From contig JAYJMM010000103.1 of NCBI GenBank assembly GCA_037349105.1, positions 2,604,001 through 2,668,000 of the forward strand: DNA of 64,000 nt, read 5' to 3'. Below, piece after piece: positions 1 to 11,300 of this stretch. Under the pieces are notes generated by a model. The model saw only the letters and a program-made list of their open reading frames with translations. It made no database searches and was not told the origin of the DNA. Every line of letters starts with the position of its first letter. Position 1 is the first letter of the stretch. Origin of the DNA: Limnomonas spitsbergensis. Lineage: Eukaryota; Chlorophyta; Chlorophyceae; Chlamydomonadales. Both the position numbers and the translations under genes were made by a program.

Positions 1-89
1 TGGCGGGCATGCCCCCACAGGCACACCCACATCATGTCGGCATGCCAGTACAGCATCGACGTAGCCCAACCCACCCAAAATACTTTTAA

Positions 90-765
90 GCTGTTAGTTA
101 GTCCTCCCATGATGTCGCCCGTCATGCCACCATCACCACCGCAAATACCTCCCCCCCCAAAGCCTGTGTGGGTGGTGGCTGCTCACTTTGAACAATGGAT
201 CCCATAAGACCGCACATCATGCCACCATCACCACCACATACGCCTCCTCCAAACACATGTCTCATTGGTAGCTGCTCACCTTGCACGACAGAACCCATAA
301 GACTGCCCGTCATGCCACCACCACCACCACCGCCAACACCTCTCCCCCCAAGTCCTGTCTAGGTGCTGGCTACTCACCTTCGACAATGGATCCCTTAAGG
401 TCCTAAGGTATCATGCCACCATCACCACCGCCAACAACTCTCCCCCCAAGTCCTGTCTAGGTGGTGGCTGCTTACCTTGAACAATTGATGCCATAAGACC
501 GCCCATCAAGCCACCATCACCACCACCACCTCCCCCCAAACCCTGTCTAGGTGGTGGCTGCTTACGTTGCACAAACGAACCCATAAGACCGCCCATCATG
601 CCGCCGCGGCTAGCACCACCGTCACCGCCAACACCTCCCACTAGGTGTTGGCTACTGACCTTGGACAACCGATCCCATAAGACCGCCCATCATGCTGCCG
701 CGGCCAGCACCTCCTATACCGCGAGCACCTTCCCCCCAAAGCCTGCCTAGGTGTTGGCTACTGAC
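90..765 (-). repeat. Tandem copies of CHCHD-like exon 3 end plus donor
   Basis: About seven to eight degenerate copies, each roughly 80-100 bp, repeat the last ~45 bases of exon 3 (encoding MMGGLMGS-x-VQ on the minus strand) with the following donor (GTGAGC or GTCAGT) and intron start. Copies are centred near 110, 200, 290, 390, 490, 580 and 670. The first 90 bases of the window show nothing I can identify. Confidence 0.75.
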
Positions 766-2046
766 CTTGGACAACGGATCCCATGAGACCGCCCATCATG
801 CCGCCACCGGAGTTTCCAGATGACACGGCTGGCGGGTGGGCCGCAGCTACAGCAGCAGAGCAGCAGCATAGGAGCAGCAGGTCAGCAGCACATGAGCAGA
901 ACAAGTTCAAAGATGCTGCAGCAGGTTGGCAGAAGCTGCAGCAGCAGAGAGGCAGCATGGAGGCAGCAGGTCAGCAGAAGATGAGCAAAGGCAGCAGCAG
1001 GTAGGCAACAGCTGTTGCTGCAAAAAAGGTGCATAGGAGCAGCAGGTCAGCAGCAGATGCGCAGACCAGCAGCAGGTCAGTAGCTACGTAACAGATGCTG
1101 CATCAGAATAGCAACAGAGCTGCAGACGCAGCAGTAGGTCAGTTGTTCAGGTATAGCTGCTCCTGCTGCTCCGCAGCAGCAGATCAACGGATAGCAGATG
1201 CTGGTCAGCAACAGGCCAGTAACAGGCTTACGAATGACTGGCAGCAGGCCAGCAGCAGGTCAGCGGCAGACGAGGAGCATAACACTTTTATTGCCAACAC
1301 TATTGGGTGTGGAATCCCTCTCAATGAAATAGCAGCAACAGATGAGCCAAAGCCCATAGGCCAGCATGGAGGGTGGGAGGGATAGTCGGATAGACTGACC
1401 GGGGAGTTCGGGGTGAAGGAATGATGGGCAAGTGGACGGCAGGGGGGGGGATATAGCGTTATGGGTCATAGGGTACTATGTTGCCGTCCTTGACACTATT
1501 TATCGCAGTTTCCACGCTTGCGAAAATATTGCCGAGCTGTTTACGTCAACGGCGCCCCCGAGGTCCTCCAGAATCTTCCCCGTACCCTTCTCGGCTTCTC
1601 CGCCGGAGGAAGTGCATCATGGCAGAAAAACCGCGAGGGCACACACGTATCGTGTGCAGAGCTTACCTTTATGGGCAGGTGGTGCAGCGGCAGGCTTTGA
1701 ACCGAACCAGGAAGAGGACTGCGGTGCCTGGGGGGTTGAAGGCTTGGCAGAGGTGGAGTGGGATGGAGATGCCGCAGGTCTAGGTCTTGCCGCCGCTGCA
1801 GAGGCCGAGCGGGCGGGTGCAGGGGCTGCGAAGAAATTGAGCGTGTCATGTCAAAGTCGACCCCGGGGAGAGAAGCCTGGCAAAATGTGCGACAATTAAG
1901 TAAACCAAAGCAGTGCAGTTAAAGACATATTCACAGGGATGTAAAAACAGAGGCCTGGGACGCAAACATGGAAAATGGAAGGTACCGTGAAGATGGGTGC
2001 ACATTACCGGTACGTCGTGAAACCCACCTGAACGTCCACGAGCCAT
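766..2046 (-). CDS. CHCHD2/CHCHD10-like protein, 5' part (3' end outside window)
   Basis: Three exons on the minus strand read through in consistent phase: 2046-2028, 1825-1667 and 846-766, each joined by phase-1 introns with canonical ends (TTCTTCGCAG and TGCTGTAG acceptors; GTGGGT, GTAAGC and GTCAGT donors). The product starts MARGRSAPAPARSAS, continues Pro/Ala/Ser-rich, and reaches GGGMMGGLMGSVVQ. This matches the layout of plant and animal CHCHD2/10 (Cox19-like CHCH) proteins: a short basic start, a Pro/Ala-rich segment, then a Gly/Met-rich hydrophobic segment. The twin CX9C CHCH domain that would define the family must lie left of the window and is not seen. Such proteins act in the mitochondrial intermembrane space in cristae organisation and respiration. 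I chose ATG 2046 over an in-frame upstream ATG at 2136 because family members begin with a short basic M-x-R-x-R-S motif. The identification rests on composition and one motif. Confidence 0.68.
847..1666. repeat. CAG-rich intron 2 of the CHCHD-like gene
   Basis: From about 847 to 1265 this intron is an imperfect CAG/CAGCAGGT repeat, seen as CTGCTG on the coding minus strand directly upstream of the exon 3 acceptor. The remaining 1266-1666 is unique sequence with no recognisable feature. Confidence 0.6.
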
Positions 2047-2322
2047 CAGGTACTTAATAATATTATGTTTATCTGGATAACTACCGATGTAGCGTTTTCT
2101 GCCTGAATGTAGCACAGCTGTGTATTTACGAGTCACAGGTAGGTCAAGAAGGCAAGCCCAATTGGCATTGTGTTACGTCATGCGCCATTGGCTCAGCCAG
2201 CCCGGAAATTGTCATCCCTTCATGCAACGAAGCGTTATAAATATGGGTTGACTTGGCGTATGACGTGGACATGGCAAACGCTCTGAAATCCTGCTTGTGG
2301 TAGGCCTCGATAAATCATTAGA
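2047..2322. promoter_or_regulatory. Divergent promoter between CHCHD-like and TTLL genes
   Basis: The two start codons are 276 bp apart and point away from each other. Visible sites are TATAAATA at 2236-2243 (80 bp upstream of the TTLL ATG), a CRE/bZIP-like TTACGTCA at 2173-2180, a second ACGT core TGACGTGG at 2261-2268, and ATTGG (inverted CCAAT) at 2161 and 2187. The TATA-like element also reads TATTTATAA on the minus strand. Function is inferred from position and motif only. Confidence 0.5.
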
Positions 2323-5300
2323 ATGGACGACCTCGGCTTTGGGGCAATATCCGAATACGAGGAGCTGCTGGGTGAGCAGGAGGAGGAGGACTTGCAGGCT
2401 TACCGGCCCATCGATAGGTCTGTTTCCAAGGATGAGGCCAACGATGTGGACGCGCAGGCAGCTGACATGTAAGGCCTTTCACCACATTAATCGATTGCAT
2501 TTCTGAGCGCGCAGCGGCCTTCGTGCAGGCGCACCCGCTGCGCTCCCGATGTGCAGGTCTGATTTCATCGCACACACACATGCAGGGCCAAGAAGCGGAA
2601 GAAAAAGAAGAAGGCACCCGCGACCATCCGCATTAACTTGTCCAATTGCAAGTATGAAATATGTGAGTATCCCAGTGGGCGTGTGCGCCTGAGTTAGTAC
2701 TTTGGGTAGTGTTGGGTTGCAACATATCGCCACAGCCCACCCGGACATAACTGAGGCGACGACGACGACGACGCATTTTTTGAGCAAGCAAATGCTACAG
2801 GAGGAGCAGCAAAACAAACAGCGGCAGCAGAGTCTGGAACCAGCGCAGGGGAACATGGAAGAGAGGGAGGGGGGCAGCACCTGCGTCACCGCCACCATGC
2901 CTCGTATCAGCTGACTTAAAAAGAGCCTCCCAGTAGAGCCTTATGACCAGATCTGTTCCCGCATGTGTTGTGCTGGATTACTCCCGCTCTCACATGCGAC
3001 GTGTCGGGTGCTTCTCCCCCTCGGTACGTGCCCCTCATCGCTCATGCATGCCAACCCCGACTAGCTCCTTCCATGCATGGGATATGCTTGGTGCCGCCTG
3101 CACTGGCAAGGTCCGTAGTAAGATGTTCAAGATTGTCCCTTTAGACCTTGCCTCTCAAATCTGGTCCTTTAAAACACGCCCCTGACCTCCCCCTCAAACC
3201 CACCCAACTGATGTGCACTATGCCAAAATCTGGCAACACATTCTATCCTGAATCCCGCACCAAGGGATGACTCAAGTGATTGAAGGACCATGCTAACTGC
3301 TATCATGCATTGAAAGTGAAATCTAGCCACGCAACTTGTAATTTAACCATGCTGAGTACAATTCACCATGCGAAGTGCAATTGAGCCATGCAACGTATAA
3401 TCGAGCCATCATGCACAGTATTAAATAAACATGTAAAATTAAAATTGAGCCACGGATTGGGAAGCAAGCCTTGCAAACTGCAATAAGACTATGCAAACGG
3501 CCAACAAGCAACGCTATTTGCAATTGCATCTTGCAAACTACTAGTAACTGCAAGACGGGACCGCCACTACACCTGCGAGAAGAGGCAAATGAGCAAGGCA
3601 AGGTAGCCGTGCCATGGGCACAGCATAGTAGCAGTGGTGACGAGGCAGATGATGGAGCCATGCACAGTTGCTGCAGTTTGTACCTACCGTTCAGCACCCA
3701 CAGCCTTTAACAAAACGGAAAGGCCGAAGAGTTTTATGTTATGAGGGGGGATAAGAAGGAGGTTGCAGGATCTACCCACTGGTTTGCACCCGATAGCCTT
3801 TGATGGACTGGCTAGGCGGGAAGAGAGGTTTTGTTCATAGGGGCCATGAGATAGAGCATGGACCTGTGGGAAACGTAGTACGATAGTTGGGGCGACCCAA
3901 AGGAAGGGGGGCCACTACATCCAGGTCAGTGAGGACCGAAGGGGCATTAGACTAGGCGCAGAAAAGACTCGGATCTTGGAGGGGTCCTTCGAGAAGTAGG
4001 CGGCGCGCAGCCAGTGTAGCCACGGGTCACGAGTCGCCTTGCTAAAATTTGAATTTGAATCGAGCCTTTTGTGACAAAGTCCGACTGTGACAAATTTCGA
4101 TCGAAATACAACAGTGAATCCAGCCTTTTCGATCCGCACCGCTTATCCTTTGCTCCCTTTCCTCCGCAGTGCGGATCGTGCAGCGTAAGCTGGGCTGGAA
4201 GGAGGTTGGCGATGATGAAGAGTGGGAGATCTACTGGACCGACACCTCAGTCAGCATTGAGCGCATCATACGCCTCAATAAGATTCAGGTAGAGAGAGCC
4301 AGGGGCGTGTGTAGGGAGGGGGCGGGCGAGGGTGGGGGCAAGGAGTGGGAGATGTACAGGACTGACACCTCAGTCAGCATTGAGCGCATCATACGCCTCA
4401 ATAAGATTCAGGTAGAGAGAGCCAGGGGTGTGTGTAGGGAGTGGGCGGGCGAGGGTGGGGGCTAGGAGTGGGAGATCTACTGGATCGACACCTCGGTCAG
4501 CATTGAGCGCATCATACGCCTCAATAAGATTCAGGTTAGAGGGCCAGGGGTGTGTGTAGGGAGGGGGCGGGCGAGGGTGGGGGCTAGGAGTGGGAGATCT
4601 ACTGGATCGACACCTCGGTCAGCATTGAGCGCATCATACGCCTCAATAAGATTCAGGTAGAGAGAGCCAGGGGTGTGTGTAGGGAGGGGGCGGGCGAGGG
4701 TGGGGGCTAGGAGTGGGAGATCTACTGGATCGACACCTCGGTCAGCATTGAGCGCATCATACGCCTCAATAAGATTCAGGTAGAGAGAGCCAGGGGTGTG
4801 TGTAGGGAGTGGGCGGGCGAGGGTGGGGGCTAGGAGTGGGAGATCTACTGGATCGACACCTCGGTCAGCATTGAGCGCATCATACGCCTCAATAAGATTC
4901 AGGTAGAGAGAGCCAGGGGTGTGTGTAGGGAGGGGGCGGGCGAGGGTGGGGGCTAGGAGTGGGAGATCTACTGGATCGACACCTCGGTCAGCATTGAGCG
5001 CATCATACGCCTCAATAAGATTCAGGTAGAGAGAGCCAGGGGTGTGTGTAGGGAGGGGGCGGGCGAGGGTGGGGGCTAGGAGTGGGAGATCTACTGGATC
5101 GACACCTCGGTCAGCATTGAGCGCATCATACGCCTCAATAAGATTCAGGTAAAGAGAGCCAGGGGTGTGTGTAGGGAGGGGGCGGGCGAGGGTGGGGGCA
5201 AGGAGTGGGAGATCTACTGGATCGACACCTCGGTCAGCATTGAGCGCATCATACGCCTCAATAAGATTCAGGTAGAGAGAGCCAGGGGCGTGTGTAGGGA

Positions 5301-8300
5301 GGGGGCGGGCGAGGGTGGGGGCAAGGAGTGGGAGATCTACTGGATCGACACCTCGGTCAGCATTGAGCGCATCATCCGTTTCAATTAGATGCAAGTAAAA
5401 GAGGGTCAGTGGTATGGGAAGGGAGGGGGCGGGCGAGGGTGGGGGCAAGGAGTGGGAGATCTACTGGATCGACACCTCGGTCAGCATTGAGCGCATTATC
5501 CGTTTCAATTAGATGCAAGTAACAGAGGGTCAGTGGTATGGGAAGGGAGGGGGCAGGTTGGAGTAGGGGTAAGAAGTGGGAGATCTATTGGATTGACACC
5601 TCAGTCAGCGTCGGTCAGCGTTGAGTGTATCATCCGGCTCCAAAATATTCAGGTATGTGGCCCAATGTGTATTTTTCCCGTGACTCATCTACATGTCAGC
5701 TACACTCGGGCATCTGGCTGGCAGCCCCAGTTGTGGTCTGCCATGCTGCCTTGGCCACCACTCTTAGTCCGGTCCAGGTTGGGTCCCAACCAGGCCTTCA
5801 GCGGCCGCAGGGTGGCCTGCCAAACGTGGACTCGTAGCCGGAGTAATGTTTTTGAGCACGGACCTGAACCCCGGACCCCTGCAATGCATCAGCTACTTCA
5901 GCATCATTCAGGTCACCATGAAACCTCATCCTTAATTATCCCTGAACACAGCATGCACATTGGGAAGAGGAAGATGTTCCTGAACCCGAGCGCATCATCT
6001 ATCTCGATAAGAGTCCGGTATGATTTCGGTCTCTCTGAGATTGACTTACCCTGAGCTGAACCAGCTCTATTTTTTTGGTTTGTCTGTCTGGGATCTGACT
6101 CTCCAGATCTAACAGTAGGGACAATGGCTGCTCAGCGGTCGGCCCCCCGTTGTAATAAATCAAAACCAGCATGCAAAAAAAGTCCAGTTTGGGCCTCGGC
6201 AGAACTAGTGGGGGCTGTGGGAGGGGGATGAGGCTGGTGCCGCGGCGGGATGGGAGACTAGGGGAGCAGCCCAGTTAGGGGGGGGGTCAGTGCGGTGCAG
6301 GGTCGAAGTGTTGCAGCGGGGGGGGGGGGGATGCAGTGAGGTCGGTGGTGCAGGGTGCGGTAGCTGTTGAGTTCAGTGAAAGGGGGGTGCGGTGCACGGT
6401 CAGACTGTCGCGGCAGGGTGGGGGGTGCGGCGGGGTGGAGGGTTGTGTGTGTGTGAGGGGGGGGGTATTGAGCTTAGTGGGTAGAGTTCTGGATCCGGAG
6501 GTTGAGGTGTGAAATATCTGGGTGGGCACTGCATGGGTGAGACGGGGGTGAAGGGGTGGAGGCAGTCATGCCCTTTGTGGCAGTACATCAGTGGCAGTAC
6601 AGTGACAGTACATCAGACAGGGTCTTGGGGGCAAGGGGGGTGAGATGTGGTTTTTGAGCAGGGATGCCCTCACCCCCCCTAGCTAGGGTTGTATGGTCTG
6701 AGGGGCAGTGGGGGATGAGAGGGGGTTTCGGAACAGGGATGCCCTCACCCCCTCCTAGCTAGGGTTGTATGGTCTGAGGGGCAGTGGGGGATGAGAGGGG
6801 GTCTCGGAACAGGGATGCCCTCACCCCCCCCTAGCTAGGGTTGTATGGTCTGAGGGGCAGTGGGGGATGAGAGGGGGTTTCGGAACAGGGACGCCCTCAC
6901 CCCCCCCTAGCTAGGGTTGTATGGTCTGAGGGGCAGTGGGGGATGAGAGGGGGTTTCGGAACAGGGACGCCCTCACCCCCCCCTAGCTAGGGTTGTATGG
7001 TCTGAGGGGCAGTGGGGGATGAGAGGGGGTTTCGGAGCAGGGGCTGTTTCTAGTGCCGGTGCTCCGGTGTTGATGACGGCACACGTCCCTGCTCGCCATC
7101 CCCCGCCCCGCCCCCTGCTGCGTGCGTGTCTCTCGCCCTCTCAGAAAACCCCCAAATTGAACGGCATGCCCCAGCTGTGCTGCCAACTGGGTACCATGTC
7201 CTGGATCATACTAACCAACATCCCTAGTCCCACCAATTCAACCAGCATCCCCCGCACTTGTGTTTCTCTCTCTCTCACAAAACCAACCGACGTCCCCTGC
7301 ACTATCGTAAAATCATCCGACGTCCCCCTGCAATCTTGTCCCCCGCTCCTTCAGAAGATCAACCCACCTCCCCTGCACTTGTGTCCCCCGTGCGTTCGGA
7401 AAACCAACCAACCTTCCCTGCGCTCTTGCCCCCCGATCTCAAACAGAAAATCAACCATTTCAACGGCATGCTTGAGCTTTGTCGGAAGCGCTCTATGGCG
7501 CGCAACCTGCAGAAGATCCAGAAGATGTTCCCGGACCACTACGACTTCTTCCCCAAGACGTTCACGCTGCCGACTGACCTGCAGGTGGGGCGGGACCCTA
7601 GCCCGGCTAGCCGCGTACATTGAAATGCCTTATCCCCTTCAACTGAATATGAAGACCTTCACCCTGAACCCTCCACTGAAAACCCTTCACCCTTCACCCT
7701 CCACCCGAAACCCTTCACCCTAAATATTTTGTCCCAACAAACCTGCAGGTGGGGGGGACCCTTACCACACACATTCCAATGCCCTTGACCCCTCAGCCTT
7801 AACCTTTCACCCTAAGCCCTTCACCCTTCACCCCAAATCTTCACCCCAAAACACTTCGTTCTAGAATGGCCCCCCTTAACCCTGAGACCTGAACCTGTGT
7901 TCCCCAGGAGGGCATATGGCACAATGGGTGCTTTTCAACCTGAACCCTAAATCTCCACCCTAATCCCTAACATCTCCACCCTAAACCTTCAGCCGGTTAT
8001 CCTGATCCCTGAGTCTATCAGGGCATTTCACCCTGAATCTAAAATCTACACTTTAAACCCTAAATCCACACCCTTAACCCTAAATCTTCAGCCGTTATCC
8101 CTGAGCACTTGCATGGTCAGGGACTCAGGGGGCTCATGTGGCCCTCTGTGCTTTTCACCCAGTACTGATCTAGTGATCTGCAGTGATCTGCAGCAAATGA
8201 AAGCTACACATCTAGATTCTAGATCTAGCCCTGGGAGATCCTGGCAGATAAAGGTGTAGATCTGCAGAGGATGCTTTCACTGTGTGTTACCTGTTGCAAC

Positions 8301-11300
8301 TAGCTGCGGCCCAGGGCAGGCTGGCTGCACCTGACTGCAGCAAATGGCTGACTGCAGCAAACTGCAGAATGCAACTAACTACAGCAAAAGGCTGACTGCA
8401 GCAAACTGCAGACTGCAACTAACTACAGCAAATGGCAGGCTGCAACCAACAGTGGCCCATGGCAGGCTGTACCTGACTGAAGCAAAAGACAGCTAGGCAT
8501 CTAGATCTGCTGTAACTGCCAGCCAACAGTGCCAGATGGCTTCTGGCTGCTGCAAATGATGTTAAGCTGACATCATAACCACCAGACAGCTCTGTAAATT
8601 AAAAGCCACACCTGCTGGCCCCTTACCTATTCATTGCGCGCTGCACCCGCTGGCCCCTTACCTATTCATTGCGCGCTGCACCCGCTGGCCCCTTACCTAT
8701 TCATTGCGCGCTGCACCCGCTGGCCCCTTACCTATTCATTGCGCGCTGCACCCGCTGGCCCCTTACCTATTCATTGCGCGCTGCACCCGCTGGCCCCTTA
8801 CCTATTCATTGCGCGCTGCACCCGCTGGCCCCTTACCTATTCATTGCGCGCTGCACCCGCTGGCCCCTTACCTATTCATTGCGCGCTGCACCCGCTGGCC
8901 CCTTACCTATTCATTGCGCGCTGCACCTGCTGGCTCCTTACCTATTCATTGCGCGCTGCACCCGCCGGCCCCTTACCTATTCATTGCGCGCTGCACCCGC
9001 TGGCCCTTACCTAATCTGTGGTGTGATTCATTGCGCGCTGCACCCGCTGGCCCTTACCTAATCTGTGGTGTGATTCATTGCGCGCTGCACCCGCTGGCCC
9101 CTTACCTAATCCGTGGTGTGATTCATTGCGCGCTGCACCCGCTGGCCCCTTACCTAATCTGTGGTGTGATTCATTGCGCGCTGCACCCGCTGGCCCCTTA
9201 CCTAATCTGTGGTGTGATACATTGCGCGCTGCACCCGCTGGCCCCTTACCTAATCTGTGGTGTGATTCATTGCGCGCTGCACCCGCTGGCTCCTTACCTA
9301 ATCTGTGGTGTGATTCATTGCGCGCTGCACCCGCTGGCCCCTTACCTAATCTGTGGTGTGATTCATTGCGCGCTGCACCCGCTGGCCCCTTACCTAATCT
9401 GTGGTGTGATTCATTGCGCGCTGCACCCGCTGGCCCCTTACCTAATCTGTGGTGTGATTCATTGCGCGCTGCACCCGCTGGCCCCTTACCTAATCTGTGG
9501 TGTGATTTATTGCGCGCTGCACCCGCTGGCTCCTTACCTTATCTGTGGTGTGATTCATTGCGCGCTGCACCCGCTGGCCCCTTACCTAATCTGTGGTGTG
9601 ATTCATTGCGCGCTGCACCCGCTGGCTCCTTACCTAATCTGTGGTGTGATTCATTGCGCGCTGCAACCGCTGGCCCCTTACCTAATCTGTGGTGTGATTC
9701 ATTGCGCGCTGCACCCGCTGGCCCCTTACCTAATCTGTGGTGTGATTCATTGCGCGCTGCACCCGCTGGCCCCTTACCTAATCTGTGGTGTGATTCATTG
9801 CGCGCTGCACCCGCTGGCCCCTTACCTAATCTGTGGTGTGATTCATTGCGCGCTGCACCCGCTGGCCCCTTACCTAATCTGTGGTGTGATTCATTGCGCG
9901 CTGCACCCGCTGGCCCCTTACCTAATCTGTGGTGTGATTTATTGCGCGCTGCACCCGCTGGCTCCTTACCTTATCTGTGGTGTGATTCATTGCGCGCTGC
10001 ACCCGCTGGCCCCTTACCTAATCTGTGGTGTGATTCATTGCGCGCTGCACCCGCTGGCTCCTTACCTAATCTGTGGTGTGATTCATTGCGCGCTGCAACC
10101 GCTGGCCCCTTACCTAATCTGTGGTGTGATTCATTGCGCGCTGCACCCGCTGGCTCCTTACCTAATCTGTGGTGTGATTCATTGCGCGCTGCACCCGCTG
10201 GCCCCTTACCTAATCTGTGGTGTGATTCATTGCGCGCTGCACCCGCTGGCCCCTTACCGAATCTGTGGTGTGATTCATTGCGCGCTGCACCCGCTGGCCC
10301 CTTACCTATTCTGTGGTGTGATTCATTGCGCGCTGCACCCGCTGGCCCCTTACCTAATCTGTGGTGTGATTCATTGCGCGCTGCACCCACTGGCCCCTTA
10401 CCTATTCTGTGGTGTGATTCATTGCGCGCTGCACCCGCTGGCCCCTTACCTAATCTGTGGTGTGATTCATTGCGCGCTGCACCCGCTGGCCCCTTACCTA
10501 ATCTGTGGTGTGATTCATTGCGCGCTGCACCCGCTGGCCCCTTACCTAATCTGTGGTGTGATTCATTGCGCGCTGCACCCGCTGGCCCCTTACCTATTCT
10601 GTGGTGTGATTCATTGCGCGCTGCACCCGCTGGCCCCTTCCCTAATCTGTGGTGTGATTCATTACCCGCTGGCCCCTTACCTATTCTGTGGTGTGATTCA
10701 TTGCGCGCTGCACCCGCTGGCCCCTTACCTAATCTGTGGTGTGATTCATTGCGTGCTGCACCCGCTGGCCCCTTACCTAATCTGTGGTGTGATTCATTGC
10801 GCGCTGCACCCGCTGGCCCCTTACCTAATCTGTGGTGTGATTCATTGCGCGCTGCACCCGCTGGCCCCTTACCTAATCTGTGGCGTGATTTATTGCGCGC
10901 TGCACCCGCTGGCCCCTTACCTAATCTGTGGTGTGATTCATTGCGCGCTGCACCCGCTGGCCCCTTACCTATTCTGTGGTGTGATTCATTGCGCGCTGCA
11001 CCCGCTGGCCCCTTACCTAATCTGTGGTGTGATTCATTGCGCGCTGCACCCGCTGGCCCCTTACCTAATCTGTGGTGTGATTCATTGCGCGCTGCACCCG
11101 CTGGCTCCTTACCTAATCTGTGGTGTGATTCATTGCGCGCTGCACCCACTGGCCCCTTACCTAATCTGTGGTGTGATTCATTGCGCGCTGCACCCGCTGG
11201 CCCCTTACCTAATCTGTGGTGTGATTCATTGCGCGCTGCACCCGCTGGCCCCTTACCTAATTTGTGGTGTGATTCATTGCGCGCTGCACCCAATGGCCGG

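Noticed and set aside
2046..2136. Longer N-terminus for the CHCHD-like protein from ATG 2136
   Set aside because: In frame, but the extra 30 residues do not fit the family's short basic start and would shrink the shared promoter to under 190 bp.
4531..5448. 305-codon minus-strand repeat protein
   Set aside because: Antisense shadow of the 123-bp exon-derived array.
5533..6054. 173-codon plus-strand frame
   Set aside because: Lies in TTLL intron 3, begins in the repeat array and shows no conserved content or splice partners.
7700..8110. True interstitial telomere block
   Set aside because: CCCTAAA words are scattered and diverged; they look like intron repeat fragments and not a fused chromosome end.
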